Below are positions 36,501-49,350 of a stretch of 56,986 nucleotides of DNA, piece by piece. Each line of letters starts with the position of its first letter. Within the stretch, counting starts at the first letter, position 1. The DNA comes from Enterococcus sp. (GTDB taxonomy: Bacteria; Bacillota; Bacilli; Lactobacillales; Enterococcaceae). Under the pieces are notes generated by a model. That model did not search any database. It saw only the letters and a program-made list of their open reading frames with translations, and was not told the DNA's origin. The position numbers and the translations under genes are program-made. The stretch spans positions 1 through 56,986 of the forward strand of contig NZ_JALAHI010000048.1 of assembly GCF_022711995.1 (NCBI RefSeq), given 5' to 3'.

Positions 36501-37880
36501 TTGAATAAGAAAAAACTTTTAAAAAGATCTGACCGGGAATTACTGTTTCTCAGCTGGCCGATTTTCGTTGAGCTATTTTTGCGGGTGATTATTGGGAATG
36601 TCAATGTATGGATGATCTCTCATTATTCTGAACCAGCAGTCGCTGCAGTCAGTGCGGCCAATCAACTGCTGAATTTAACCGTCTTTATTTATGGCTTTAT
36701 CACTGTCGGCACGCAAATCATTATTGCGCAGCTGATTGGGGCAAAACAACGCGATAAAATCCCGACGGTCATCAATACTGCACTTTTTGGTTCGTTATTT
36801 TTGGGTATTTTGATCAGCTTGATGTTTCTCTTCGGCTCGAATCAGTTGCTGCATTTTATGGGATTAGAAGAAGAGTTGATTGATTTAGGTCGTGGCTATT
36901 TGCAAGTCTATGGTGGCAGCTTGTTCGTTTCTTCTTTAACAGCTGTGATTATCGCTGTTATGCGTAGCCATAGCTTTACGAAACCTGCATTGCTCGTGCC
37001 AATGTTTGCCAGTATCTTAGCGGTTATCGGCAATTATTTTGTCCTTTATAGTCCATTCGGTTTACCTAATTTCGGGGTAACAGGACTGGCTTTCTCCAGT
37101 GTCTTTGGCAATACGATCGGTTTGATCATCGCTGCAGTCTTATTGAAAAAACACGTAGGCTTCTCTGTTCTTTCCGCCCGATTGAAGCATTTGTCTTGGG
37201 ATGTGATGAAGAATATCTTGACGTACGGTCTGCCTTCTTCTGGAGAATCATTGTCTTATCAAGGAGCGCAAGTCGTCGTAACAATGATCGTGGCACAGCT
37301 AGGTTCCAGTGTACTGATCGCGAAATCCTACGTGACAGCAATCACCCAATTTGTCTATTTGATTGCTTCCGCATTAAGTCAAGGAAACCAAATCATGATT
37401 GGGCGTCATGTGGGAGCTGGCGAATTTGAGCGGGCAAAAAAACGCGGCATGCGCACGATGATCATTGGCGTCATTGCTTCCGTCACCATCTGTTTGCTAA
37501 CCTATATCTTTATCGAACCAATCATGGGCATTTTCACCACCAATGCCGAAGTCATTGCCATCGCCAAAGGCGTATTTTTAGTTGAGATCGTCTTAGAAAC
37601 AGCACGTGCGGTCAATATGATCTTAGTTGGTTCATTGAATGCTAGTGGCGATGTCAAGTTTCCATTGTTCTGTAGCTTGATCGTTCTTTGGATCATTAGC
37701 CTACCCTTCTCATACTCTTTGGCCATCGTCTTTAAATTTGGCTTGATCGGTGTCTGGATCGCCTACGCAATCGATGAAGCTTTGCGAAGTATTTTAATGA
37801 TCTATCGTTGGCATTCCGGTGTCTGGAAAACCAAGTCGGTGATTCATGAAGTCAAAGCCGAAGTCGCTTCAGAAGTGTAA
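36501..37880 (+). CDS. MATE family multidrug/cation exporter
   Basis: This membrane protein of about 459 residues has roughly twelve hydrophobic segments arranged as two six-helix repeats, as in MATE (NorM/MepA-like) proteins. Motifs are LFLSWPIFVELFLRVIIGNVNVW at the start and GLPSSGESLSYQGAQVVVTMIVAQLG at the second repeat. The family exports cationic drugs or metabolites using Na+ or H+. The frame begins at 36417, but GGAG lies 9 bases before a TTG at 36501 (NKKKLLKRSDREL), which removes an unlikely hydrophobic leader. A terminator follows at 37955-37999. Confidence 0.88.
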   Translation: MNKKKLLKRSDRELLFLSWPIFVELFLRVIIGNVNVWMISHYSEPAVAAVSAANQLLNLTVFIYGFITVGTQIIIAQLIGAKQRDKIPTVINTALFGSLFLGILISLMFLFGSNQLLHFMGLEEELIDLGRGYLQVYGGSLFVSSLTAVIIAVMRSHSFTKPALLVPMFASILAVIGNYFVLYSPFGLPNFGVTGLAFSSVFGNTIGLIIAAVLLKKHVGFSVLSARLKHLSWDVMKNILTYGLPSSGESLSYQGAQVVVTMIVAQLGSSVLIAKSYVTAITQFVYLIASALSQGNQIMIGRHVGAGEFERAKKRGMRTMIIGVIASVTICLLTYIFIEPIMGIFTTNAEVIAIAKGVFLVEIVLETARAVNMILVGSLNASGDVKFPLFCSLIVLWIISLPFSYSLAIVFKFGLIGVWIAYAIDEALRSILMIYRWHSGVWKTKSVIHEVKAEVASEV

Positions 37881-37954
37881 CTCGCAAGCGCAACAGCCAA
37901 GGCTTACTCCTCTGGCAGCAAGTTTGCTGTAGGAAAACTGTAAAAAAAGATTGA

Positions 37955-37999
37955 AAAAAGCTGTGATTTTGGGCGTTGACCCAAATTCCAGCTTTTTTT
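37955..37999 (+). terminator. Terminator after the MATE gene
   Basis: AAAAAGCTG..ATTTTGGG and CCCAAAT..CAGCTTTTTTT form a long stem with one bulge followed by seven T residues. Confidence 0.88.
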
Positions 38000-38029
38000 G
38001 TAGGTCTGCGCCATAAAAATCAAATATTT

Positions 38030-38058
38030 TTGGCTTTTCCTGCCGATTGAACTATACT
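38030..38058 (+). promoter_or_regulatory. Promoter of the glutathione peroxidase gene
   Basis: TTGGCT (38030-38035) and TATACT (38053-38058), spacing 17. The leader to the ATG is about 70 bases. Confidence 0.6.
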
Positions 38059-38137
38059 AGTTACAAGTTAAGAACTACGTCTCAATCAACGTTTCAAGCA
38101 ATCAGAAAGATGGTCAACAATCGAAAGGAGCACAAAA

Positions 38138-38611
38138 ATGTCTATTTATGAATTTCAAGCCACTCTAGAAAATGGCGAAACCTATTCATTAGAACGCTAC
38201 CGCGGTCAAGCAATGGTTATTGTCAATACTGCCACCAAATGCGGATTAAGTCCGCAATTCAACGAGTTGGAAGAATTGTTCCAACAATATCGCGACCAAG
38301 GATTGATCGTCTTAGGATTTCCTTCCAATCAATTTAAGCAAGAAGTCAGCTCTGCTACGGAAGCCGCTGAAGCTTGCCGTACCACTTATGGCGTTGACTT
38401 TCCGATGCATCAATTGACAGTGATCAATGGAAAGGATGCCGATCCGCTTTTTCAATATTTGGAGGAACAAGCCCCAGGAACGATGGGAAAAGCCATCAAA
38501 TGGAACTTTACTAAATTTCTGATCAATCGTGACGGAGAAGTGGTTGAACGATTCGCCCCACAGACTAACCCAACCAAAATGATTCCTAGTATCGAAAAGG
38601 TACTTGGCTAA
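38138..38611 (+). CDS. Glutathione peroxidase family thiol peroxidase
   Basis: This 157-residue protein has the GPx fold: VNTATKCGLSPQFNELEEL with the peroxidatic cysteine (position normally held by selenocysteine in animals, encoded here by TGC), GFPSNQFKQEVSS with the conserved glutamine-region, and KWNFTKFLINRDGEVV with the catalytic tryptophan and asparagine. Such bacterial enzymes usually use thioredoxin rather than glutathione. GAAAGGAG precedes the ATG. It has its own promoter and terminator. Confidence 0.92.
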   Translation: MSIYEFQATLENGETYSLERYRGQAMVIVNTATKCGLSPQFNELEELFQQYRDQGLIVLGFPSNQFKQEVSSATEAAEACRTTYGVDFPMHQLTVINGKDADPLFQYLEEQAPGTMGKAIKWNFTKFLINRDGEVVERFAPQTNPTKMIPSIEKVLG

Positions 38612-38631
38612 CGCACAATAGCTGAAGAGCA

Positions 38632-38711
38632 AAAAAACACCCCATCATTCATTGATTCGTAGCAACGAGAACCCTCTCGCTGTTTATCGAATTCTGAATG
38701 TGGGGCTTTTT

Positions 38712-38712
<1 letters not shown>
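38632..38712. terminator. Bidirectional terminator between the peroxidase and GH1 genes
   Basis: CCCCATCATTCA and TGAATGTGGGG pair around an inner hairpin CGAGA/TCTCG. An A run precedes it and seven T residues follow, the last overlapping the GH1 stop codon. Confidence 0.85.
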
Positions 38713-40190
<1,478 letters not shown>

Positions 40191-40196
40191 CTATTA

Positions 40197-40234
40197 GCGG
40201 CTTTCTTCTTAGAATTCATCCAAGAAGAAGCCGC
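40197..40234 (-). other. Intergenic stem-loop between the two GH1 genes
   Basis: GCGGCTTCTTCTT and AAGAAGAAAGCCGC on the minus strand pair with one bulge. No T run follows, so it is more likely an RNA-stabilising or processing hairpin than a full terminator. Confidence 0.6.
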
Positions 40235-40242
40235 AAGCCTGA

Positions 40243-41706
<1,464 letters not shown>

Positions 41707-43083
41707 TTAATTAAGTGATTTTGCCAGTTCGTCTTGAACTTCGATTCCTTCTTTTTCCAATCGTTCAATCGTTGCTTTAAAGTTTGGCAGATACGCTTTG
41801 TGGGCAATAAACAACTCATCCATTACGCGTTTAGCTGTTTCTCCTGATGGCACCAATGGGTTAATGGTAAAAGCTTGTAATGCGGTATTGTAATCGCCAG
41901 TAACCGCTGCTTCGATCGTTAAGAGTTCCATTGCTTTCATCACTTGCAGCCAGCCTTTTTCTGCTGTCGGCAACTCGCCAAATGCAACATTGCGGGCACC
42001 TTGACCACCAACGTAAGCTGTGACTTCCACCACGCAGTCTGCCGGCAGATCAGGAACTGCTCCTTCGTTTCTGGTTGAGACCACGATTTGCGTATTTTTG
42101 TTTGCATAAATCGATGCGATCGTTTCGCAGGCAGCATCGGAATAATAAGCCCCACCACGTTGTTGCAGTTGTTCAGGTTTATGATCCAATTCTGGATCTT
42201 TATAAAGTTCAAACAATTCTGCCTCTGTTTGTTTCACTTGCTGTGCTCTGGTTCCAACAGTTTGATATTCTTCCAGCGCATGTTTCAGCATTTCTTCTTG
42301 ACGATAATAGTAACGGTGATACCCACAAGGGATCATTTTCATTTGTTCCAATTGCTCACGATAAAACGGTACATCAAAAATATTTTTCGGTAAGCCGTTG
42401 TCTTCTTCATACATTTTATCGATAATATCCATGGTTACATCGTTGCCATGGGCATCTGTGACTTTATGCCAATGGAAATGATTCAATCCAGCAAATTTAT
42501 AGATTAATTCATCCGGCTCTTTACCGATCAATGCAGGTTCGATCATGGTTGCCATCACAGGCACATTACAAAGACCGATCACTTTGTCCCATTTTCCATA
42601 ACGAACAACCGCTTCTGTGACCATGCCGCTTGGATTCGCAAAGTTGATCAACCAGGCATTCGGACATAGACGTTTCATATCTTCTACGATATCTAGAATG
42701 ATCGGCACGGTCCGAAATGCTTTGAATATCCCTCCTGGGCCATTGGTTTCTTGACCGATCATGCCATAATAAGCAGGGATCCGTTCATCTTTTATACGAG
42801 CATTTAATAATCCGACACGAAATTGAGTAGTCACAAAATCAGCATCTTTCAATGCTTCTTCTCGATCCAGTGTCATATGGATTTTCACATCATAAGGAGA
42901 AGCATCCCACATTCGTTGGGCCATGGCACCAACGATTGCTAATTTTTCTTTTCCTGCTTCGATATCCACTAACCAAATTTCTCGAATCGGTAGTTCTTCA
43001 TAGCGTTTGATAAAGCCTTCCATCAACTCCGGAGTGTAGCTGCTGCCACCACCAATGGTAGCGATTTTGATTCCTTTTGTCAT
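41707..43083 (-). CDS. GH4 6-phospho-beta-glucosidase (LicH/CelF type)
   Basis: This 458-residue enzyme of family 4 uses NAD+ and a divalent metal with a redox-elimination mechanism. It shows the nucleotide loop IATIGGGSSYTPELMEGF, the metal/catalytic region GLCNVPVMATM with a cysteine, then AGLNHFHW, and YHRYYYRQEEML. It is the first gene of the operon and lies divergent from an RpiR regulator. AAAGGAG precedes the ATG. Together with the two GH1 enzymes it hydrolyses PTS-imported beta-glucosides. Confidence 0.93.
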   Translation of the reverse strand: MTKGIKIATIGGGSSYTPELMEGFIKRYEELPIREIWLVDIEAGKEKLAIVGAMAQRMWDASPYDVKIHMTLDREEALKDADFVTTQFRVGLLNARIKDERIPAYYGMIGQETNGPGGIFKAFRTVPIILDIVEDMKRLCPNAWLINFANPSGMVTEAVVRYGKWDKVIGLCNVPVMATMIEPALIGKEPDELIYKFAGLNHFHWHKVTDAHGNDVTMDIIDKMYEEDNGLPKNIFDVPFYREQLEQMKMIPCGYHRYYYRQEEMLKHALEEYQTVGTRAQQVKQTEAELFELYKDPELDHKPEQLQQRGGAYYSDAACETIASIYANKNTQIVVSTRNEGAVPDLPADCVVEVTAYVGGQGARNVAFGELPTAEKGWLQVMKAMELLTIEAAVTGDYNTALQAFTINPLVPSGETAKRVMDELFIAHKAYLPNFKATIERLEKEGIEVQDELAKSLN

Positions 43084-43105
43084 TGTACTGCTCCTTTGCT
43101 ATTTA

Positions 43106-43310
43106 TTTACAAATTAATTATCTGATACGTGAATAGATAACACAATGGTTCCCAGTTATTTGGAAAAAGCGTTTGCATTTTTTTTGCTTTTTTCAGCCTG
43201 ATTTGTAAATATCATTTACAGAATTCATTAGCGATACCGATGAATATTGCTTTTACATCGAATAAATGCTATATTTCAGTCAAAACATCGTAAAAATTGT
43301 ATTTACAATT
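43106..43310. promoter_or_regulatory. Divergent control region: GH4 operon / rpiR gene
   Basis: Two palindromes built on TGTAAA/TTTACA are visible: TGTAAAT-ATC-ATTTACA (43204-43220) and AATTGTA-TT-TACAATT (43295-43310), with a further half site at 43106-43111 close to the GH4 start. They are good candidates for RpiR operators. A cre-like sequence for CcpA lies at 43164-43177 (minus-strand TGCAAACGCTTTTT). A possible GH4 promoter is TTGTGT (43140-43145) and GATAAT (43117-43122), spacing 17. Confidence 0.55.
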
Positions 43311-43339
43311 AGTAACCAAATTTTGTAAAAGGAGAAAGT

Positions 43340-44260
43340 ATGTTATTACAAGAAAAAATGCGGCAAATCAAATTAGCTCCCTCTGAGCGTACACTCGTTG
43401 ACTACCTCTTAGAACACCCGAGAGCAATGGCGGAGCAAACTATCAAAGAGCTTTCTGATAAAACTTATGTCCATCCATCTACCTTTATTCGCATCTCCAA
43501 AAAATTAGGATTCAATGGTTGGGTAGAACTGAAGAATGCGTTTATAGAAGAGCAGACCTATATCAATAGTCACTTTACAAATGTGGATGCCAATTTTCCT
43601 TTTACTTCTCACGATGGAATTATGACGATTGCCAAAAAGTTAGCAAATCTGGAACAAACCACCATTGAAGACACTTTGTCACTGATCCATCATGACCAAC
43701 TGCAAGCAGCAAAGCAATCGCTCTTGAATGCAAAAGTCATCAAGATTTTTGCCAGTAATGCCAATACGCTTATTTCACAAGATTTTGTTTTGAAAATGCG
43801 CCGGATCAAAAAAAATATTTTGGTTTGCAACACCGTGGGTGAGAGTGCCTATGAAGCCGCAAATTGTGATTCCTCCACCTGTGCAATCCTAATTTCCTAT
43901 ACTGGAGAAAATCAGATGATTTTACAAACAGCTGAAATCCTCACAAAAAATCACGTACCAATGATTGGCATCACAAGTATCGGTGAAAACAAGTTGTCAG
44001 AAATCGCCGATTGCGTCTTGAATATCACAACGAGAGAACGTCTTTACTCAAAAATTGCCAATTTTACCATCAATACGTCGATCTGTTACTTATTAGACTT
44101 GCTTTATGCAGTAGTATTCTCCGAGCATTATGAAAAGAATCTCCAGCAACTAATCGAGATCGGCACGAAATTTGATAAGCGTCCTACGACATCCGCCATC
44201 ATTGCTGAACCCGTTTACGATGAGCATCTGGCCTACAAAGACGCATTATTTCCAAATTGA
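43340..44260 (+). CDS. RpiR-family regulator with SIS domain
   Basis: This 306-residue regulator has an N-terminal HTH of the RpiR type (LAPSERTLVDYLLEHP, then IKELSDKTYVHPSTFIRISKKLGFNGWVELKNAF) and a C-terminal SIS domain (about 125-255; ISYTGENQMILQTAEIL) that binds a phosphosugar. It is divergent from GH4-GH1-GH1, which it most likely controls in response to a phosphorylated beta-glucoside (inference). AAAGGAGAAAGT precedes the ATG. A terminator shared with the PTS gene follows. Confidence 0.92.
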   Translation: MLLQEKMRQIKLAPSERTLVDYLLEHPRAMAEQTIKELSDKTYVHPSTFIRISKKLGFNGWVELKNAFIEEQTYINSHFTNVDANFPFTSHDGIMTIAKKLANLEQTTIEDTLSLIHHDQLQAAKQSLLNAKVIKIFASNANTLISQDFVLKMRRIKKNILVCNTVGESAYEAANCDSSTCAILISYTGENQMILQTAEILTKNHVPMIGITSIGENKLSEIADCVLNITTRERLYSKIANFTINTSICYLLDLLYAVVFSEHYEKNLQQLIEIGTKFDKRPTTSAIIAEPVYDEHLAYKDALFPN

Positions 44261-44306
44261 AAAAGCATCGGAAAATTGGATCAATCGATTTTCCGATGCT
44301 TTTTTA
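44261..44306. terminator. Bidirectional terminator between rpiR-type gene and PTS gene
   Basis: A perfect stem AAAAGCATCGGAAAAT (44261-44276) with its complement (44288-44303) flanked by T runs serves both convergent genes. Confidence 0.93.
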
Positions 44307-46295
<1,989 letters not shown>

Positions 46296-46340
46296 TTACT
46301 TTTCCCAGTTTTTTCTGGGGAACCTCCTTTCTTTTTTAGT

Positions 46341-47183
46341 TTAGCGATTCTTTTGCACCAATCGGGCAATATGAATCGTTAAGTACAAACTTTCATCATT
46401 TGACATCTCGTAACGATAATTCGTTATCAGAAACGCTTTGATCTTCTGCACACATTGATAGGCATTGTGATATTTCATCTTTACCATCTCAAGCAGCTCA
46501 TCATCTGTTTCCTCCGCAGGGGTAGAATGACTTTGCATCCGAGATACGAAAAAACGCAGATGAGTCGTAAATCGATAGAAGTAAACAGATTCTTCATCGA
46601 AAGTGGTTTTGAAGTAATATTTAACGATATTGATGATATCTTGCATCGTTTTCGTTAATTCATAAAGATTGTTCTGATCGGTATTTTCCGCTTGCGCATT
46701 TATTAAATGAAGGGCAATGAAGCCTGCTTCATCTTCAGGTAAATCGATACCATAATGCTCACTGATTTTTTCAATTGTTCTTTTGCCGATTTTGTATTCA
46801 TCTGGAAAAAAGCGTTTGATATCCCAGAGAAGAACATTTTTGACAACGATGCCCTTTTCGGCACGTTCGATTGCACTATGTAAATGATCAGGTAAAGAGA
46901 TATAAATTGAATCATTGATCAGCGCGGACAACTCTTCTCTAGCGTATTCAATGACTTGATTTGAAAGTTCAAGATATTCTAATGGCAAATCAGCCAATAG
47001 TTCTTGAAATTGGGATGCAATCGTTTGATTTTCCAAACGATAAACTTTGTCGATGGTTTGATCACTGATATCGTCACCGACCTTTTTCTTAAAGGCAATT
47101 CCTCTCCCCATCACAATTATTTCATTTTGTTTTTCATCAGTAGTTATCACGACATTATTGTTTAACACTTTACTGATTTTCAT
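46341..47183 (-). CDS. licT: LicT/BglG-family transcription antiterminator
   Basis: This 280-residue RNA-binding protein has an N-terminal CAT domain (MKISKVLNNNVVIT, about residues 1-55) and two PRDs whose phosphorylatable histidines are visible: DHLHSAIE and ALHLINAQ in PRD1, FTTHLRFF and TIHIARLV in PRD2. HPr and EII phosphorylate these sites to turn the protein on or off. It is first in the licT-PTS operon and has a RAT/terminator in its own leader. Start at 47183 is preceded by GGGGGTAAAAC, a modest ribosome site. Confidence 0.93.
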   Translation of the reverse strand: MKISKVLNNNVVITTDEKQNEIIVMGRGIAFKKKVGDDISDQTIDKVYRLENQTIASQFQELLADLPLEYLELSNQVIEYAREELSALINDSIYISLPDHLHSAIERAEKGIVVKNVLLWDIKRFFPDEYKIGKRTIEKISEHYGIDLPEDEAGFIALHLINAQAENTDQNNLYELTKTMQDIINIVKYYFKTTFDEESVYFYRFTTHLRFFVSRMQSHSTPAEETDDELLEMVKMKYHNAYQCVQKIKAFLITNYRYEMSNDESLYLTIHIARLVQKNR

Positions 47184-47270
47184 GTTTTACCCCCAATGGA
47201 CCATTGATGTACGAATCTAACTTTATACAAGATAGCCATTCAACGCATTGCCCGACTCCTTTTTGTCCAG

Positions 47271-47346
47271 AAAAAAAACCTAATGAGAGCAGTCTAAATA
47301 GCCTTGCTTTCATCAGGTTTAGCTTGTTTTTCAACAATCACTATCC
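47271..47346 (-). promoter_or_regulatory. RAT antiterminator and overlapping terminator in the licT leader
   Basis: The RAT (47316-47346) folds with outer pair GG/CC, a pair AGU/GCU and an apical stem TTGTT/AACAA with a GAAA-like loop. Its 3' end overlaps the first arm (47305-47319) of a terminator whose second arm is 47277-47291, followed by at least eight T residues (47271-47278). This is the classic layout for substrate-induced antitermination by LicT. Confidence 0.88.
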
Positions 47347-47369
47347 ATACGAATGATTAACTTGTCTTT

Positions 47370-47398
47370 ATAATAACAAACAGAGAAAACGCTGTCAA
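47370..47398 (-). promoter_or_regulatory. licT operon promoter with overlapping cre-like site
   Basis: Minus-strand TTGACA (47393-47398) and TATTAT (47370-47375), spacing 17. TGACAGCGTTTTCT (47384-47397) resembles a CcpA cre with about two mismatches and overlaps the -35 and spacer, so catabolite repression is likely. Confidence 0.75.
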
Positions 47399-47463
47399 CA
47401 GGTTGATGAAAAAAATAAATTTTGTTATCTTATGCATTTTCTTTTGGTCGCTCTCATTTTTTC

Positions 47464-47531
47464 AAAAAAAGATCTTACATATGAGCAGTCATCCCTGTGT
47501 TACTGATGATTGCAGCATTTGATGTAAGATC
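47464..47531 (-). terminator. Terminator after the heterodimeric ABC exporter operon
   Basis: GATCTTACAT (47522-47531 as read on minus) pairs with ATGTAAGATC (47471-47480) at the base of a long imperfect stem, and seven T residues follow on the minus strand. Confidence 0.88.
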
Positions 47532-47568
47532 CTTTTGCTCTTTTTAAACACTTATAAAAAGACTTATT

Positions 47569-49350
47569 TTAAACTTCACTGGATTGTAATTTATACATAT
47601 CGGTATAAAGCCCTTGCTGTTTCAATAACGAATCATGATTTCCTCGTTCAACGATTCGTCCTTTATCTAAAACCAAAATCAACTCTGCGTCCCGGATCGT
47701 GGATAGGCGATGGGCGATAGCGATCGTCGTTCTTCCTTGACGCATATTCGCTAACCCTTCTTGGATCAGTCCCTCTGTTTCAGTATCGATATTTGCAGTG
47801 GCTTCATCTAAGACTAAGATTTTTGGATCAGTCACCATCGTTCTAGCAAATGAAATCAGTTGCCGTTGCCCACTGGAGTAGCTAGCGCCCCGTTCAATTA
47901 CTTTGGCATGATAGCTGCCATCTAGTTTTTCGATAAACTTATCTGCTTGAACAAATTTTGCCGCTGCTTCAATCTGTTCTTCACTGATTTCTGGATTTAA
48001 CAAACGAATATTGTCGGAGATATCTCCATAAAACATGAAGGCATCCTGCAAAACTAAGCCAACTTTTTTCCGCAATTCTTCAATCGTAAAATCACGAATA
48101 TCATGATCGTCAATCAAGATTTGTCCTTCCCCAAATTCGTAAAAGCGCATCAACACATTAATGATCGAGCTTTTTCCGCTACCGGTATGTCCCACCAAGG
48201 CGACAGTTTCTCCTGGATAAGCTGTAAAGGAAATGTTTTTCAAGACGTCATTTTCGCCATCATAAGAGAAACTGACATTACGAAATTCAATCTTTCCTTG
48301 TTCAATGCTTTGATTCGCATCTGGATTTTGCTGCGGGGTGTATTCTTCATTGTCCATGATTTTAAGGATACGGCTGCCAGCTACCATACCATCGGTAAAA
48401 ACGCTGAGAAAGTCCATCATCTGTGTCATAGGATTGAAGAAGCCTTGGACATAGGTGGTAAAAGCATAGATCAACCCAACTTCAATAGGCGAATGCAAGG
48501 CATCAAACCCAAATAATGTTAAGGACATAGCGATTGCAATCGCATAGAGAAAATTGATGATCGGTGACAATAATAATGAATTGGTTCGGATCATCGCATA
48601 TCTCGTCTTCAAGTACTCATCATTTGTTGCCTCGAATTCGCGGTTTAATCGTGCTTCTTGTCGAAACTGTTGAATGATCTGCATTCCAGAAATCGATTCA
48701 TTTAGTTTCGTATTCAATTGACTTAACTTCTCGCGCATTTGGCGATAGATTCTTGAACTAAATTTTTGATAATACCAGATAACGATCATCAAAATTGGTA
48801 AGAAAATCAGATTCAACAAAGCAATTTTTACGTTGATCTGAAACATTGCAGCAAAAGAAGAAAGGACAGCAAAAATTCCCGTCAAAACCATCAAAAACAC
48901 ATACCAAAATTCATACAGTGTTTCGGTATCATTGCTGACTCGCGACACAATTGAACCTGCTGGCGTTTGATCAAAGTACCGCATACCTAAGCTATGCAGT
49001 TTTTCAAAGAGTTTGGTTCGCACGTATTGATAGGTATGCAAAGACGCCATCGAATATAAAAACCATTGAAAGAACCAAATAACTGCTTTGACGACTACTC
49101 CAAAAAAATAAAGCCCGGCAAAAAAGTAAATGATTTGATTCGTTGCAGACTGTTGTGTCAGATAGTTATCCATAAATGTCTGCAAAATCCTCGGTAAGAG
49201 AATATTGACGATCGATAAGAGGAATGCAAAAAAGATCGCTGCAAAAAAAGTTTTTTTGAAAGGTTTTGCAAATTGCAACATCCGTTTGATGATCAGTTTT
49301 TGTTCTTTTAAGGGAATGGATTTTGACCATTCAGATTCTTGACGTTCCAT
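47569..49350 (-). CDS. Heterodimeric ABC exporter subunit with canonical ATPase site (BmrD/YheH-like)
   Basis: This 593-residue half-exporter has six membrane helices followed by an ATPase domain with Walker A GHTGSGKSSI, Walker B ILVLDEATANID (catalytic glutamate present) and a degenerate signature SSGQRQLISFAR. In heterodimers of the BmrCD/LmrCD/EfrCD group one subunit keeps the glutamate and the partner loses it, as here. Drug or lipid-like substrates are typical, but the substrate is unknown. Its ATG overlaps the stop of the partner gene (TAATG). Confidence 0.9.
   Translation of the reverse strand: MERQESEWSKSIPLKEQKLIIKRMLQFAKPFKKTFFAAIFFAFLLSIVNILLPRILQTFMDNYLTQQSATNQIIYFFAGLYFFGVVVKAVIWFFQWFLYSMASLHTYQYVRTKLFEKLHSLGMRYFDQTPAGSIVSRVSNDTETLYEFWYVFLMVLTGIFAVLSSFAAMFQINVKIALLNLIFLPILMIVIWYYQKFSSRIYRQMREKLSQLNTKLNESISGMQIIQQFRQEARLNREFEATNDEYLKTRYAMIRTNSLLLSPIINFLYAIAIAMSLTLFGFDALHSPIEVGLIYAFTTYVQGFFNPMTQMMDFLSVFTDGMVAGSRILKIMDNEEYTPQQNPDANQSIEQGKIEFRNVSFSYDGENDVLKNISFTAYPGETVALVGHTGSGKSSIINVLMRFYEFGEGQILIDDHDIRDFTIEELRKKVGLVLQDAFMFYGDISDNIRLLNPEISEEQIEAAAKFVQADKFIEKLDGSYHAKVIERGASYSSGQRQLISFARTMVTDPKILVLDEATANIDTETEGLIQEGLANMRQGRTTIAIAHRLSTIRDAELILVLDKGRIVERGNHDSLLKQQGLYTDMYKLQSSEV

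Noticed and set aside
38138-38611. Selenoprotein glutathione peroxidase
   Set aside because: The catalytic position is a normal TGC cysteine codon with no in-frame TGA.
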